64,000 bases of DNA from an uncultured Serinicoccus sp. (GTDB lineage: Bacteria > Actinomycetota > Actinomycetes > Actinomycetales > Dermatophilaceae), in NCBI RefSeq assembly GCF_947500995.1, contig NZ_CANMUA010000001.1, forward strand, positions 620,001 to 684,000, given 5' to 3'. Below are positions 16,193 to 23,655 of this stretch, in pieces. The notes under the pieces are model-generated. The model was not told where the DNA came from. It was given only the letters and a program-made list of their open reading frames with translations, and searched no databases. Each line of letters begins with the position of its first letter. Position 1 is the stretch's first letter. A program made the translations under genes and the position numbers.

Positions 16193-16208
16193 CGTGATGT
16201 TCGTCACA
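16193..16208. promoter_or_regulatory. Crp/GlxR-type binding site upstream of the NlpC/P60 gene
   Basis: On the minus strand TGTGACGAACATCACG, i.e. TGTGA-N6-TCACG, one base from the Crp-family consensus TGTGA-N6-TCACA. Crp-type regulators control rpf and cell-wall hydrolase genes in mycobacteria and corynebacteria. The 220 bases beyond it (16209-16429) hold no gene that I can recognise. Confidence 0.55.
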
Positions 16209-16429
16209 CACTCTCAGCGTTTATGCAGGTCACCCCGGATATCACACTCGTGTAGTTCGCTGACCAGCACTTTTCTCGCTTTTCACACGTCTCACGGGCG
16301 TCTCTGCGGTCTCGTGACGCCTGTGACTCACGCGATGAGAAGTGGCCCCTGTGGGCGTGTCACGCCCCTCGCGGGCCCGGGGCACCCTCCCCGGCCGGAG
16401 CACCCGTAGAAGGGCCCCCAGGCACGCCA

Positions 16430-16467
16430 GAGGGCGGGGACGGGCATACCTGCCCCTCCCCGCCCTC
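16430..16467 (-). terminator. Hairpin terminator after clpC
   Basis: GAGGGCGGGGA (16430-16440) pairs with TCCCCGCCCTC (16457-16467), continued by an inner GGGCA/TGCCC stem and a TACC loop. It starts 19 bases after the clpC stop. Confidence 0.8.
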
Positions 16468-16485
16468 AGCGGTGCTCTGCGCGCC

Positions 16486-19011
16486 TCAGCCGGCCTGTTC
16501 CTCCACCGGCACGGTGTCCGGCACCTCCGCGGGCTTCTCCTGGCCCTGGAAGGTGAAGACCTTGTCGCGGTTCTTGCCCTCGCCGACCGTGTCCTCCACG
16601 TCGACGATCACGATCTGACCGGTGCCGAGCTCGCCGAAGAGGATCTTCTCGGACAGCTGGTCCTCGATCTCGCGCTGGATCGCCCGGCGCAGCGGCCGCG
16701 CACCCAGCACGGGGTCGTACCCGCGCTTGGCGAGCAGCTCCTTGGCGGGGGAGGTGAGCTCGATCGCCATGTCCTTGTCCTTGAGCCGCTCGTCCAGCCG
16801 CGCGACCATGAGGTCGACGATCTGGATGATCTCGGCCTGGCTGAGCTGCGGGAAGACGATGGTGTCGTCCACCCGGTTGAGGAACTCCGGACGGAAGTGC
16901 TGCTTGAGCTCGTCCGTGACCTTGTTCTTCATCCGCTCGTAGGAGCTCTGGGTGTCCGGTCCGGCGGAGAAGCCGAGCGAGACGCCCTTGGCGATGTCCC
17001 GGGTGCCCAGGTTGGTGGTCATGATGATGACGGTGTTCTTGAAGTCGACCACCCGGCCCTGGGAGTCGGTCAGGCGACCGTCCTCCAGGATCTGCAGGAG
17101 GCTGTTGAAGATGTCCGGGTGCGCCTTCTCGATCTCGTCGAAGAGCACCACCGAGAACGGCTTGCGCCGGACCTTCTCGGTCAGCTGGCCGCCCTCCTCG
17201 TAGCCGACGTAGCCGGGGGGCGAGCCGAACATCCGCGAGACGGTGTGCTTCTCGGAGTACTCCGACATGTCCAGGGTGATGAGGCTGTCCTCGTCACCGA
17301 AGAGGAACTCGGCCAGCGTCTTGGCCAGCTCGGTCTTGCCGACACCCGTGGGCCCGGCGAAGATGAACGACCCACCGGGACGGCGCGGGTCCTTCAGACC
17401 GGCCCGCGTGCGGCGGATGGCCTGGGAGAGCGCCTTGATGGCGTCGTTCATGCCGATGATCCGCTTGTGCAGCTCGTCCTCCATGTTGAGCAGGCGGGAG
17501 GACTCCTCCTCGCTCAGCTTGAAGACCGGGATGCCGGTGGCGGCGGCGAGGACCTCGGCGATCAGCTCCTCGTCGACCTCGGCGACGACGTCCATGTCGC
17601 CGTTCTTCCACTCCTTCTCCCGCTCGGCGCGCGCCTGGGTGAGCTTGTGCTCCTCGTCGCGCAGCCGGGCCGCCTTCTCGAAGTCCTGGCCGTCGATGGC
17701 CGACTCCTTCTCGCGCTTGGCGTGCGCGATCTTGTCGTCGAACTCGCGCAGGTCCGGCGGCGCGGTCATCCGGCGGATGCGCAACCGCGCCCCGGCCTCG
17801 TCGATCAGGTCGATCGCCTTGTCCGGCAGGAAGCGGTCGTTGATGTAGCGGTCGGCCATCGTGGCGGCCCCCACGAGGGCGCCGTCGGTGATGGTCACCC
17901 GGTGGTGCGCCTCGTAGCGGTCCCGCAGCCCCTTGAGGATCTCGATGGCGTGCTTGAGCGTCGGCTCGGCGACCTGGATGGGCTGGAAGCGGCGCTCGAG
18001 GGCGGCGTCCTTCTCGATGTGCTTGCGGTACTCGTCCAGCGTCGTGGCGCCGATGGTCTGCAGCTCGCCCCGGGCCAGCATCGGCTTGAGGATGCTGGCG
18101 GCGTCGATGGCGCCCTCGGCGGCACCCGCCCCGACGAGGGTGTGGATCTCGTCGATGAACAGGATGATGTCGCCGCGGGTGCGGATCTCCTTGAGGACCT
18201 TCTTGAGCCGCTCCTCGAAGTCTCCGCGGTAGCGCGAGCCCGCGACCAGCGCGCCGAGGTCGAGGGTGTAGAGCTGCTTCTCCTTGAGCGTCTCCGGCAC
18301 GTCGCCGCGGACGATGTCCTGGGCCAGGCCCTCGACGACGGCGGTCTTGCCGACGCCGGGCTCACCGATGAGCACCGGGTTGTTCTTGGTCCGGCGGGAC
18401 AGGACCTGCATGACCCGCTCGATCTCGCTCTCCCGGCCGATGACCGGGTCGAGCTTGCCCTCCCGGGCGGCCTGGGTGAGGTTGCGGCCGAACTGGTCGA
18501 GCACGAGGGAGCCGGACTGCTGGCCCTCCTGCTGGCTGCCGGCGCCGACGCCCGCCGTGGCGGACTCCTTGCCCTGGTAGCCGGAGAGCAGGGTGATGAC
18601 CTGCTGACGGACCCGGTTGAGGTCGGCGCCCAGCTTGACCAGCACCTGGGCCGCGACGCCCTCGCCCTCACGGATGAGGCCGAGCAGCAGGTGCTCGGTG
18701 CCGATGTAGTTGTGCCCCAGCTGCAGGCCCTCGCGCAGCGAGAGCTCGAGGACCTTCTTGGCGCGGGGCGTGAACGGGATGTGGCCGGTGGGGCTCTGCT
18801 GTCCCTGGCCGATGATCTCCTGCACCTGCTGGCGCACCGCGTCCAGCGAGATGTCCAGCGACTCCAGCGCCTTGGCTGCCACGCCCTCACCCTCGTGGAT
18901 CAGGCCCAGCAGCAGGTGCTCGGTGCCGATGTAGTTGTGGTTGAGCATGCGCGCCTCTTCCTGCGCGAGCACCACCACACGTCGAGCCCGGTCGGTGAAC
19001 CGTTCGAACAT
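16486..19011 (-). CDS. clpC: ATP-dependent Clp protease ATP-binding subunit ClpC
   Basis: An 841-residue Hsp100 unfoldase that feeds substrates to ClpP. It has two N-terminal Clp-N repeats (about 1-150), AAA-1 with Walker A GEPGVGKT (217-224), a UVR/coiled-coil middle domain, AAA-2 with GPTGVGKTE, and a C-terminal D2-small domain ending in an acidic tail. ATG 19011 opens [20 protein letters not shown], the invariant actinobacterial start; ATG 19026 in frame adds MEEKS. In mycobacteria clpC1 follows lsr2 directly, whereas here about 3.9 kb of DNA-repair and decayed sequence separates them. Confidence 0.98.
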   Translation of the reverse strand: MFERFTDRARRVVVLAQEEARMLNHNYIGTEHLLLGLIHEGEGVAAKALESLDISLDAVRQQVQEIIGQGQQSPTGHIPFTPRAKKVLELSLREGLQLGHNYIGTEHLLLGLIREGEGVAAQVLVKLGADLNRVRQQVITLLSGYQGKESATAGVGAGSQQEGQQSGSLVLDQFGRNLTQAAREGKLDPVIGRESEIERVMQVLSRRTKNNPVLIGEPGVGKTAVVEGLAQDIVRGDVPETLKEKQLYTLDLGALVAGSRYRGDFEERLKKVLKEIRTRGDIILFIDEIHTLVGAGAAEGAIDAASILKPMLARGELQTIGATTLDEYRKHIEKDAALERRFQPIQVAEPTLKHAIEILKGLRDRYEAHHRVTITDGALVGAATMADRYINDRFLPDKAIDLIDEAGARLRIRRMTAPPDLREFDDKIAHAKREKESAIDGQDFEKAARLRDEEHKLTQARAEREKEWKNGDMDVVAEVDEELIAEVLAAATGIPVFKLSEEESSRLLNMEDELHKRIIGMNDAIKALSQAIRRTRAGLKDPRRPGGSFIFAGPTGVGKTELAKTLAEFLFGDEDSLITLDMSEYSEKHTVSRMFGSPPGYVGYEEGGQLTEKVRRKPFSVVLFDEIEKAHPDIFNSLLQILEDGRLTDSQGRVVDFKNTVIIMTTNLGTRDIAKGVSLGFSAGPDTQSSYERMKNKVTDELKQHFRPEFLNRVDDTIVFPQLSQAEIIQIVDLMVARLDERLKDKDMAIELTSPAKELLAKRGYDPVLGARPLRRAIQREIEDQLSEKILFGELGTGQIVIVDVEDTVGEGKNRDKVFTFQGQEKPAEVPDTVPVEEQAG

Positions 19012-19027
19012 GCTCTTCTCCTCCACT

Positions 19028-19043
19028 GTGGGATACCTCCCAC
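19028..19043. promoter_or_regulatory. Palindrome in the clpC 5' region
   Basis: GTGGGA-TACC-TCCCAC, perfect 6-bp arms, 17 bases before the clpC ATG and overlapping the presumed -10. It could be an operator or an mRNA hairpin. Confidence 0.45.
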
Positions 19044-19068
19044 TCTACGTGCGTCTGGTCCGTGTCAA
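19042..19068 (-). promoter_or_regulatory. Possible clpC promoter
   Basis: On the minus strand a perfect -35 TTGACA (19068-19063) and -10 TAGAGT (19047-19042), separated by 15 bases, which is shorter than the usual 17. A GGAG ribosome-binding site follows before the ATG. Confidence 0.45.
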
Positions 19069-19150
19069 CGTCCCCGTCCACCACCGATGTTCCGTGTTCG
19101 CCCCCGGCGCAATGGCCCGCGTCCCGCGCCGGTGCCCGGCGTACCGGCCG

Positions 19151-19225
19151 ACGGGCACGCCGCGGCATACCGGTCGCATCGTGCGGGACGTGGGCTCGTG
19201 GTGCCCGTCCGATGGCACGGGGGTA
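19151..19225. repeat. 75-bp repeat, copy A
   Basis: Copy A of a direct repeat; the second copy is 760 bases away at 19911-19985. By hand alignment 64 of 75 positions agree with no gaps. It contains the blocks CGCGGCATAC and GTGCCCGTCC. Its outer inverted arms are partly degraded compared with copy B. Confidence 0.75.
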
Positions 19226-19255
19226 TGCCGTGCGTCCCGGGTTCCTCGCGGGGCC

Positions 19256-19978
19256 TCAGGGTCTCAGCGCAACCGGGCCGGCATGCCTGCGCGAGGTGTC
19301 GACCAGGTCGGCCTGCGCCCAGAGGCCGTGGGCCACCACCTGGTGCTGGCAGACGACATCGAGCCCCTCCTCGAGACAGATCGCCCGGAGGACGGACTCG
19401 AACGGGTTGGCGGCCCGCCCGTCGGCGAGCCGCGCCACGCGTCGCAGCTGACGCGACCCGTCCCCCCGGGCCTGGGCGGCGGCCGCCGCCAGCCGGGCGC
19501 GCCCGACCTGGCCGGAGCGAAGCGCCGAGTCGGCGACGGCGAGCGCCTCGTCGAAGGGCAGGTCCCGGGCGCAGTCCACGACGGTCCGCAACGGCGCCGT
19601 CACCCCGTCGGCGGCGTCCCCCGGCCCCAGGCGGCGCCACCGCACCACGGCCGTGCGCTGGTCCTGCGCGCAGACGTTGCGGTTGCGCGGCACGACCACC
19701 TCCGGCAGCTCGGGGTCGTTCTTGACGGCCCATCCGTGCTGCACGGCCGCCGAGCGGTGGGACAGGACGGCGCTCATCCTGTGCGCCTGCGCCGCGTGGG
19801 TCTCGAGCGAGGCGCGACGGTACCGTCCCCGCCGGCTGCGATGCAACCGCCCCTCCCGCACGGCGGGCGCGGCCCGACCCGGCTGCCCCCGGTTCGCCTG
19901 GTCACGACGGACGGGCACCACGCGGCATACGGCGCGCGTCGTGCAGGACGAGGACCCGTGGTGCCCGTCCGACGGCAC
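19256..19978 (-). pseudogene. Decayed DUF559/AbiEi-like family gene
   Basis: The readable frame gives up to 240 residues. The middle part matches an actinobacterial family with an N-terminal AbiEi-type winged helix and a C-terminal DUF559 (restriction-endonuclease-like) domain: GRLHRSRRGRYR, VLSHRSAAVQHGW, GVTAPLRTVVDCARDLPFDE, ALAVADSALRSG and ADGRAANPFESVLRAI are all recognisable. The C-terminus stops after LDVVCQHQVV...ADLVDTSRRH, just where the nuclease motif should begin, so the catalytic half is gone. The N-terminal 25 codons lie in repeat copy B and do not look like the family. The gene is therefore truncated at both ends, each next to a copy of the 75-bp repeat. Confidence 0.65.
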
Positions 19979-19985
19979 GGGGGTA
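19911..19985. repeat. 75-bp repeat, copy B (with perfect inverted arms)
   Basis: Copy B of the repeat. Its ends form a perfect 14-bp inverted repeat, GGACGGGCACCACG (19909-19922) and CGTGGTGCCCGTCC (19957-19970), around a 34-base centre. A second stem, CCCGTG/CACGGG, follows. The structure resembles a small palindromic mobile or REP-like element. Confidence 0.75.
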
Positions 19986-20023
19986 GGTCGCTCAGGACAG
20001 CACCGCGCAACCCTCGGCTCGGC

Positions 20024-21001
20024 TCAGCCCGCCTTCTTGGACTCCGAGTCCTTGGCCGAGGACTTCTTCGACGACGACCTGCTCCCCGAGGACTTGGGCT
20101 TGGACGACGACGTCCCTGCCGAGGACTTCTTCTTGGCCGAGGACGAGCCTGCTGAGGACTTCTTCGCCGAGGAGGTGCCGCCCGACGAGCTGCCGCCGGA
20201 GCCCTCGCCGCGGCCCGTCTTGGCCCGGTCCACCGAGCGCTGCAGCGCCGCCAGCAGGTCGACCACCTCGCCGCTGTCGGCCTCGTCCTCCTCGTCCGGG
20301 CTCTCGGTGACCTCTCCGCCGCTGATCTTCTTCTCCACCAGGGCGTCGACGGCCTCCTTGAAGTCGTCGACGTGGCCCTCGGGCTCGAAGTCGCCGGACA
20401 TCGAGTCCACGAGCATCCGCGCCATCGCGACCTCGTCCTTCTTGGGCTCGCTCACCTCGTCGAGGTGATCGAGCTGCTCGGAGGTGCGGATCTCGTCGGG
20501 CCAGAGCAGGGTCTGCAGCACGATCGCCGCGTCGTCCTCCCGCACCCGCAGCACCGCCATGGTCATCCGGCTGCGGACCGAGACGGTGACGACGGCGACG
20601 CGGTCGGACTCGCGCAGGGCCTCGCGCAGGAGACCGTAGGCCTTGGCCCCCATGGCGTCGGGCTCGAGGTAGTAGGCCTTGTCGTAGAGGATCGGGTCGA
20701 TCTGCTCGCGCGGCACGAACTGCTCGACCGAGATCTCCTTGCTGCTCCGGTTGGGCAGGCTCGCGAGGTCCTCGTCGGTGAGCACGACCGTCTTGCCGTC
20801 GTCGGTCTCGTAGGCCTTGGCGATGTCCTTGTAGGCCACCTCCTCGCCGTCGGCCTGCGCCACCCGCTTGTAGCGGATGCGGCTGCCGTCGCTGCGGCGG
20901 ACCTGGTGGAAGCTCAGGTCGTGGTTCTCGGTGGCGGAGTACAGCCGCACGGGCACGTTGACCAGCCCGAACGAGACGGCGCCCTTCCAGATCGCTCTCA
21001 C
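20024..21001 (-). CDS. ku: Non-homologous end joining protein Ku
   Basis: A 325-residue bacterial Ku homodimer subunit that rings double-strand DNA ends and recruits LigD. The Ku core spans about residues 1-260, starting with MRAIWKGAVSFGLVNVPVRL and including the SVRSRMTMAVLRVRED region. The last ~60 residues are a Lys/Ser/Ala-rich low-complexity tail like the DNA-binding extensions of other actinobacterial Ku proteins. The start is GTG 21001 (the ATG-less but conserved family start). It is divergent from the LigD ligase gene with only 18 bases between start codons, so expression of the two is probably coordinated. Confidence 0.95.
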   Translation of the reverse strand: MRAIWKGAVSFGLVNVPVRLYSATENHDLSFHQVRRSDGSRIRYKRVAQADGEEVAYKDIAKAYETDDGKTVVLTDEDLASLPNRSSKEISVEQFVPREQIDPILYDKAYYLEPDAMGAKAYGLLREALRESDRVAVVTVSVRSRMTMAVLRVREDDAAIVLQTLLWPDEIRTSEQLDHLDEVSEPKKDEVAMARMLVDSMSGDFEPEGHVDDFKEAVDALVEKKISGGEVTESPDEEDEADSGEVVDLLAALQRSVDRAKTGRGEGSGGSSSGGTSSAKKSSAGSSSAKKKSSAGTSSSKPKSSGSRSSSKKSSAKDSESKKAG

Positions 21002-21019
21002 GCACCCCAGGATGGACCC
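21002..21019. promoter_or_regulatory. 18-base bidirectional start region between ku and ligD
   Basis: CAGGAT (21008-21013) is 6 bases before the ligD ATG on the plus strand. CATCCT on the minus strand (21014-21009) is 7 bases before the ku GTG. The two weak -10-like elements overlap, suggesting mutually exclusive leaderless promoters. Confidence 0.4.
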
Positions 21020-22015
21020 ATGCGCCCCATGCTCGCCACCCCGGGGGAGGTCCCGGCCCGGCCCCCCACCGGTCCGGCGTGGGTCCACGAGATCAAGTGG
21101 GACGGGATCCGGCTGCTGGCCGACGTCACCGGGGGCCGGCTGCGGCTGCTGACGCGGGGCGAGCGCGACATCGCGCACGCCTTCCCCGAGCTCGCCGGTC
21201 TGGGCAGGGTCGCCGACGACCTGCTGCTGGACGGCGAGGCGGTGTGCCTGGTCGAGGGCCGCCCCTCCTTCAGCCACGTCGTCGAGCGGGTCCACGTGGG
21301 CCGGGGCGCCGCCGCGGACCGCCTGGCCGCCGCCCGCCCCGCCACCTACGTCGCCTTCGACCTGCTGCGCCTGGACGGGCTCGACCTCACCTCCCTCCCC
21401 TGGTCGGCGCGCCGGGAGGCGCTGGAGCAGCTCGTCGAGGACGTGCCGGGGGTCCAGCTCTCCCCCGTCTACGACGACGGCGCGATGCTGCTCGCCGCCA
21501 CCCGCGAGCAGCACCTGGAGGGGGTGGTGAGCAAGCGGCGGGACGCGGCATACCACCCGGGGCGGCGCAGCCCCACCTGGGTGAAGTTCCCGCACCGCGA
21601 CCGGGTGTCGGTGGTCGTCGGCGGGTGGCGGCCCGAGACCGACCGCCCGGGACGCATCGGCGCCGTGCACGTCGGCCTGCCGCTGCGCGGCCCCGACGGT
21701 ATGCCGCAGCTCGCCCCGGACGGGTCGCTGCGGCTGCGGTACCGGGGTCGGGTCGGCAGCGGGCTGGCCGGGCGCGCCGGCGAGCAGCTGCAGCGGCTCC
21801 TGGCCGGGGTGCCCGCCGGGGACTACCCCTTCGACGCCCCGATCCCTCCCGTCGAGGCGCGCGGCTCCACCTGGCTGCGACCGCAGGTGGTCGTCGACGT
21901 CGCCGCGCTGGGCGCGGACGGGACGGCCGGGCGGCTGCGGCAGCCGTCGTTCCAGGGCGTCCGCCCCGACCTGGCCGCGGCCGACCTGGCCGGGCCCGTC
22001 GAGGAGGCCCCATGA
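21020..22015 (+). CDS. ligD: ATP-dependent DNA ligase, LigD ligase domain
   Basis: A 331-residue stand-alone ligase domain of the LigD type. Motif I EIKWDGIR places the adenylated Lys at K26. DGEAVCL, FDLLRLDG, EGVVSKR and WVKFPHR correspond to motifs III, IIIa, IV and V, and an OB-fold follows. It seals breaks in Ku-dependent end joining. ATG 21020 is the first good start, and the stop overlaps the polymerase gene by 4 bases (ATGA). In mycobacteria ligase, polymerase and phosphoesterase are one polypeptide; here they are separate genes and no phosphoesterase is visible. Confidence 0.93.
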   Translation: MRPMLATPGEVPARPPTGPAWVHEIKWDGIRLLADVTGGRLRLLTRGERDIAHAFPELAGLGRVADDLLLDGEAVCLVEGRPSFSHVVERVHVGRGAAADRLAAARPATYVAFDLLRLDGLDLTSLPWSARREALEQLVEDVPGVQLSPVYDDGAMLLAATREQHLEGVVSKRRDAAYHPGRRSPTWVKFPHRDRVSVVVGGWRPETDRPGRIGAVHVGLPLRGPDGMPQLAPDGSLRLRYRGRVGSGLAGRAGEQLQRLLAGVPAGDYPFDAPIPPVEARGSTWLRPQVVVDVAALGADGTAGRLRQPSFQGVRPDLAAADLAGPVEEAP

Positions 22016-22860
22016 GCAGCCAGCAGGTCAGTGTCGCCGGGCGCACGCTGCGGGTGAGCAACCTGGACAAGGTGCTCTACCCCGCCACCGGGACCACCAA
22101 GGGGGAGGTGCTCACCTACTACGTCACCCACGCCGAGCAGATCCTGCCCGAGCTCGCGGACCGCCCGGTGACCCGCATCCGGTGGCCGGAGGGGGTGACC
22201 GGGGCCCACTTCTTCGAGAAGAACCTGCCCTCGGGGGCGCCGGACTGGCTGCCCCGGGTGACCCTGCCGACGCCCGGGTCCTCCCGGGGGCACACCCACC
22301 TCACCTTCCCGCTGGTGACCGACCTGGCCGTGCTGGTCTACCTCGTCAACCTCGGCAGCCTGGAGCTGCACGTCCCCCAGTGGCGGGTCGACGACGAGGG
22401 CGCCGCGCTGCCTCCGGACCGGCTGGTCGTCGACCTGGACCCCGGTCCCGGCGCCGGGCTTCAGGAGTGCTCGCGGGTGGCCCTGCTGGTGCGGGAGCGC
22501 CTGGAGGCCGTGGGCCTGGAGTCGCGGCCGGTGACGAGCGGCTCCAAGGGCATGCAGCTGTATGCCGGGCTCGAAGGGACCCGTGGCGCCGACGAGGTGA
22601 GTGCCGTCACCAAGGCCCTCGCCGAAAAGCTCGCCGAGGACCATCCGGACCTCGTGACCGCACGGATGAGCAAATCATTGCGCTCACACAAGGTCTTTCT
22701 GGACTGGAGCCAGAACAATGGCGCCAAGACCACCATCTGCCCGTGGTCGCTACGGGCCCGGGAACGACCTCAGGTCGCCCTGCCCCGGGAGTGGGCCGAG
22801 GTCGAGGACGCGGCCTCGGGCCACGCCGATCTCGAGCAGATCACGATGGACCAGGTCTAG
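22012..22860 (+). CDS. LigD polymerase domain (archaeo-eukaryotic primase fold)
   Basis: A 282-residue LigD-Pol protein that fills gaps and adds ribonucleotides during end joining. The catalytic carboxylates D141 and D143 are in RLVVDLDPGPG, the third Asp in KVFLDWSQNN, and the nucleotide-binding motifs LELHVPQW and TSGSKGMQLY are present. ATG 22012 overlaps the ligase stop. The C-terminus ends DLEQITMDQV and a TAG; relatives usually continue about 10-15 residues (an ERV..GDL-type end), so the protein may be slightly shortened. A strong bidirectional hairpin follows. Confidence 0.92.
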   Translation: MSSQQVSVAGRTLRVSNLDKVLYPATGTTKGEVLTYYVTHAEQILPELADRPVTRIRWPEGVTGAHFFEKNLPSGAPDWLPRVTLPTPGSSRGHTHLTFPLVTDLAVLVYLVNLGSLELHVPQWRVDDEGAALPPDRLVVDLDPGPGAGLQECSRVALLVRERLEAVGLESRPVTSGSKGMQLYAGLEGTRGADEVSAVTKALAEKLAEDHPDLVTARMSKSLRSHKVFLDWSQNNGAKTTICPWSLRARERPQVALPREWAEVEDAASGHADLEQITMDQV

Positions 22861-22885
22861 GGGCACGGGAAAGAGCAGCGAGAAG

Positions 22886-22914
22886 GGGCTGGCACCCCCG
22901 GGGGGTGCCAGCCC
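22886..22914. terminator. Bidirectional terminator between LigD-Pol and lsr2
   Basis: Perfect 14-bp arms, GGGCTGGCACCCCC and GGGGGTGCCAGCCC, separated by one base, with TTTCT on the plus-strand side. It serves the convergent LigD-Pol and lsr2 genes. Confidence 0.9.
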
Positions 22915-22935
22915 TTTCTCCGGGCCTGCGACAGG

Positions 22936-23271
22936 TCAGTGGGCCGCCGCGTAGGCGTCCTGGAGCTCCTGCGAGACGCGGCCCCGGGAGCTGACCTTGT
23001 AGCCGTTCTCCCGGCCCCACTCGCGGACCTTCGCGAGCTCGTCGCTGCGACCTCCGGCAGCCGGGGCGGTGCCGCGCCGGCGGGTCTGGCGACGACCGCC
23101 GGCCCGACGGGCCTGGCCGATCCACGACGCGAAGTCCTCACGCAGCTTCGCGGCGTTCTCGTCGCTGAGGTCGATCTCGTAGTGGACCCCGTCCAAGGCG
23201 AACTCCACCGTCTGGTTCGCCTCCCCACCACTGAGGTCATCCACGAGGATGACCTGCACTCGCTGTGCCAT
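22936..23271 (-). CDS. lsr2: Nucleoid-associated protein Lsr2
   Basis: A 111-residue xenogeneic silencer that binds A+T-rich DNA and bridges it. The N-terminal dimerisation domain starts MAQRVQVILVDDLSGGEANQ. The C-terminal DNA-binding domain has WGRENGYKVSSRGRVSQELQ, in which the R-G-R loop enters the minor groove. A basic linker rich in Arg and Ala joins them. ATG 23271 has a good AAAGGAGAAG ribosome-binding site. Order with lysS and the small membrane protein is conserved in actinobacteria. Its own upstream region is unusually A+T-rich, which would allow autoregulation. Confidence 0.97.
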   Translation of the reverse strand: MAQRVQVILVDDLSGGEANQTVEFALDGVHYEIDLSDENAAKLREDFASWIGQARRAGGRRQTRRRGTAPAAGGRSDELAKVREWGRENGYKVSSRGRVSQELQDAYAAAH

Positions 23272-23322
23272 TTCTTCTCCTTTGTGCCGAACGTGCGCCG
23301 CTACAGGTTGCGTCGCAGGAGA

Positions 23323-23328
23323 AGACTA
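23323..23328 (-). promoter_or_regulatory. -10 element of the lsr2 promoter
   Basis: TAGTCT on the minus strand, about 50 bases before the ATG, with TTTCGC 18 bases upstream as a possible -35. The surrounding 23330-23400 is one of the most A+T-rich stretches in the window. Confidence 0.5.
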
Positions 23329-23415
23329 GCGCCATTTCCTCTCAGCGCGAAAGTCAGCACATTTCATGGGGAATTCTTGAGAAATCCTGGCAATGCGGTC
23401 CGACGGGGAGGACCG

Positions 23416-23655
23416 TCAGGCGCGGTCGGCCGGGTCGGCGCCCTGCCCGGGGTCGGTCACCGCGCGACCCGGCCCGCCGCCGTCGCCCGGGTCCACGGCA
23501 CGGTCGGCCTCGCGGTCCGCCGCACGCTGGGCCGCGCGCTCCCGGCGGTCGCCCTCCACCATGTGCTTCATGACGACGTAGAAGAGGTAGAGCAGCCCGG
23601 CCGAGGGAAGCAAGGCGGCCAGGATCATCCATCCCTCGTGCAGGATCTCGCCCAT
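23416..23655 (-). CDS. Small membrane protein between lysS and lsr2 (SCO3374-like)
   Basis: A 79-residue protein with one transmembrane segment (ILAALLPSAGLLYLFYVVMK, about residues 11-31) and a highly charged, Arg/Ala/Asp/Pro-rich cytoplasmic tail. ATG 23655 overlaps the lysS stop by 4 bases, so it is translationally coupled to lysS. Similar small hypothetical proteins occupy this place in Streptomyces and related genera. The function is unknown. The frame is open further upstream, but only as an out-of-frame reading of lysS. Confidence 0.75.
   Translation of the reverse strand: MGEILHEGWMILAALLPSAGLLYLFYVVMKHMVEGDRRERAAQRAADREADRAVDPGDGGGPGRAVTDPGQGADPADRA

Noticed and set aside
16342-19725. 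Very long plus-strand open frame (over 1,100 codons) opposite clpC
   Set aside because: It is the antisense shadow of clpC: low-complexity His/Gly/Asp/Arg-rich translation, no recognisable domain, and perfect clpC on the other strand.
19256-19978. Active AbiEi/DUF559 toxin-antitoxin or defence gene
   Set aside because: The nuclease half and the proper N-terminal start are missing, and no partner toxin gene is adjacent.
19012-22935. Prophage or integrative element carrying Ku/LigD
   Set aside because: No integrase, transposase, tRNA target or attachment-site pair is visible; G+C content looks like the surroundings.
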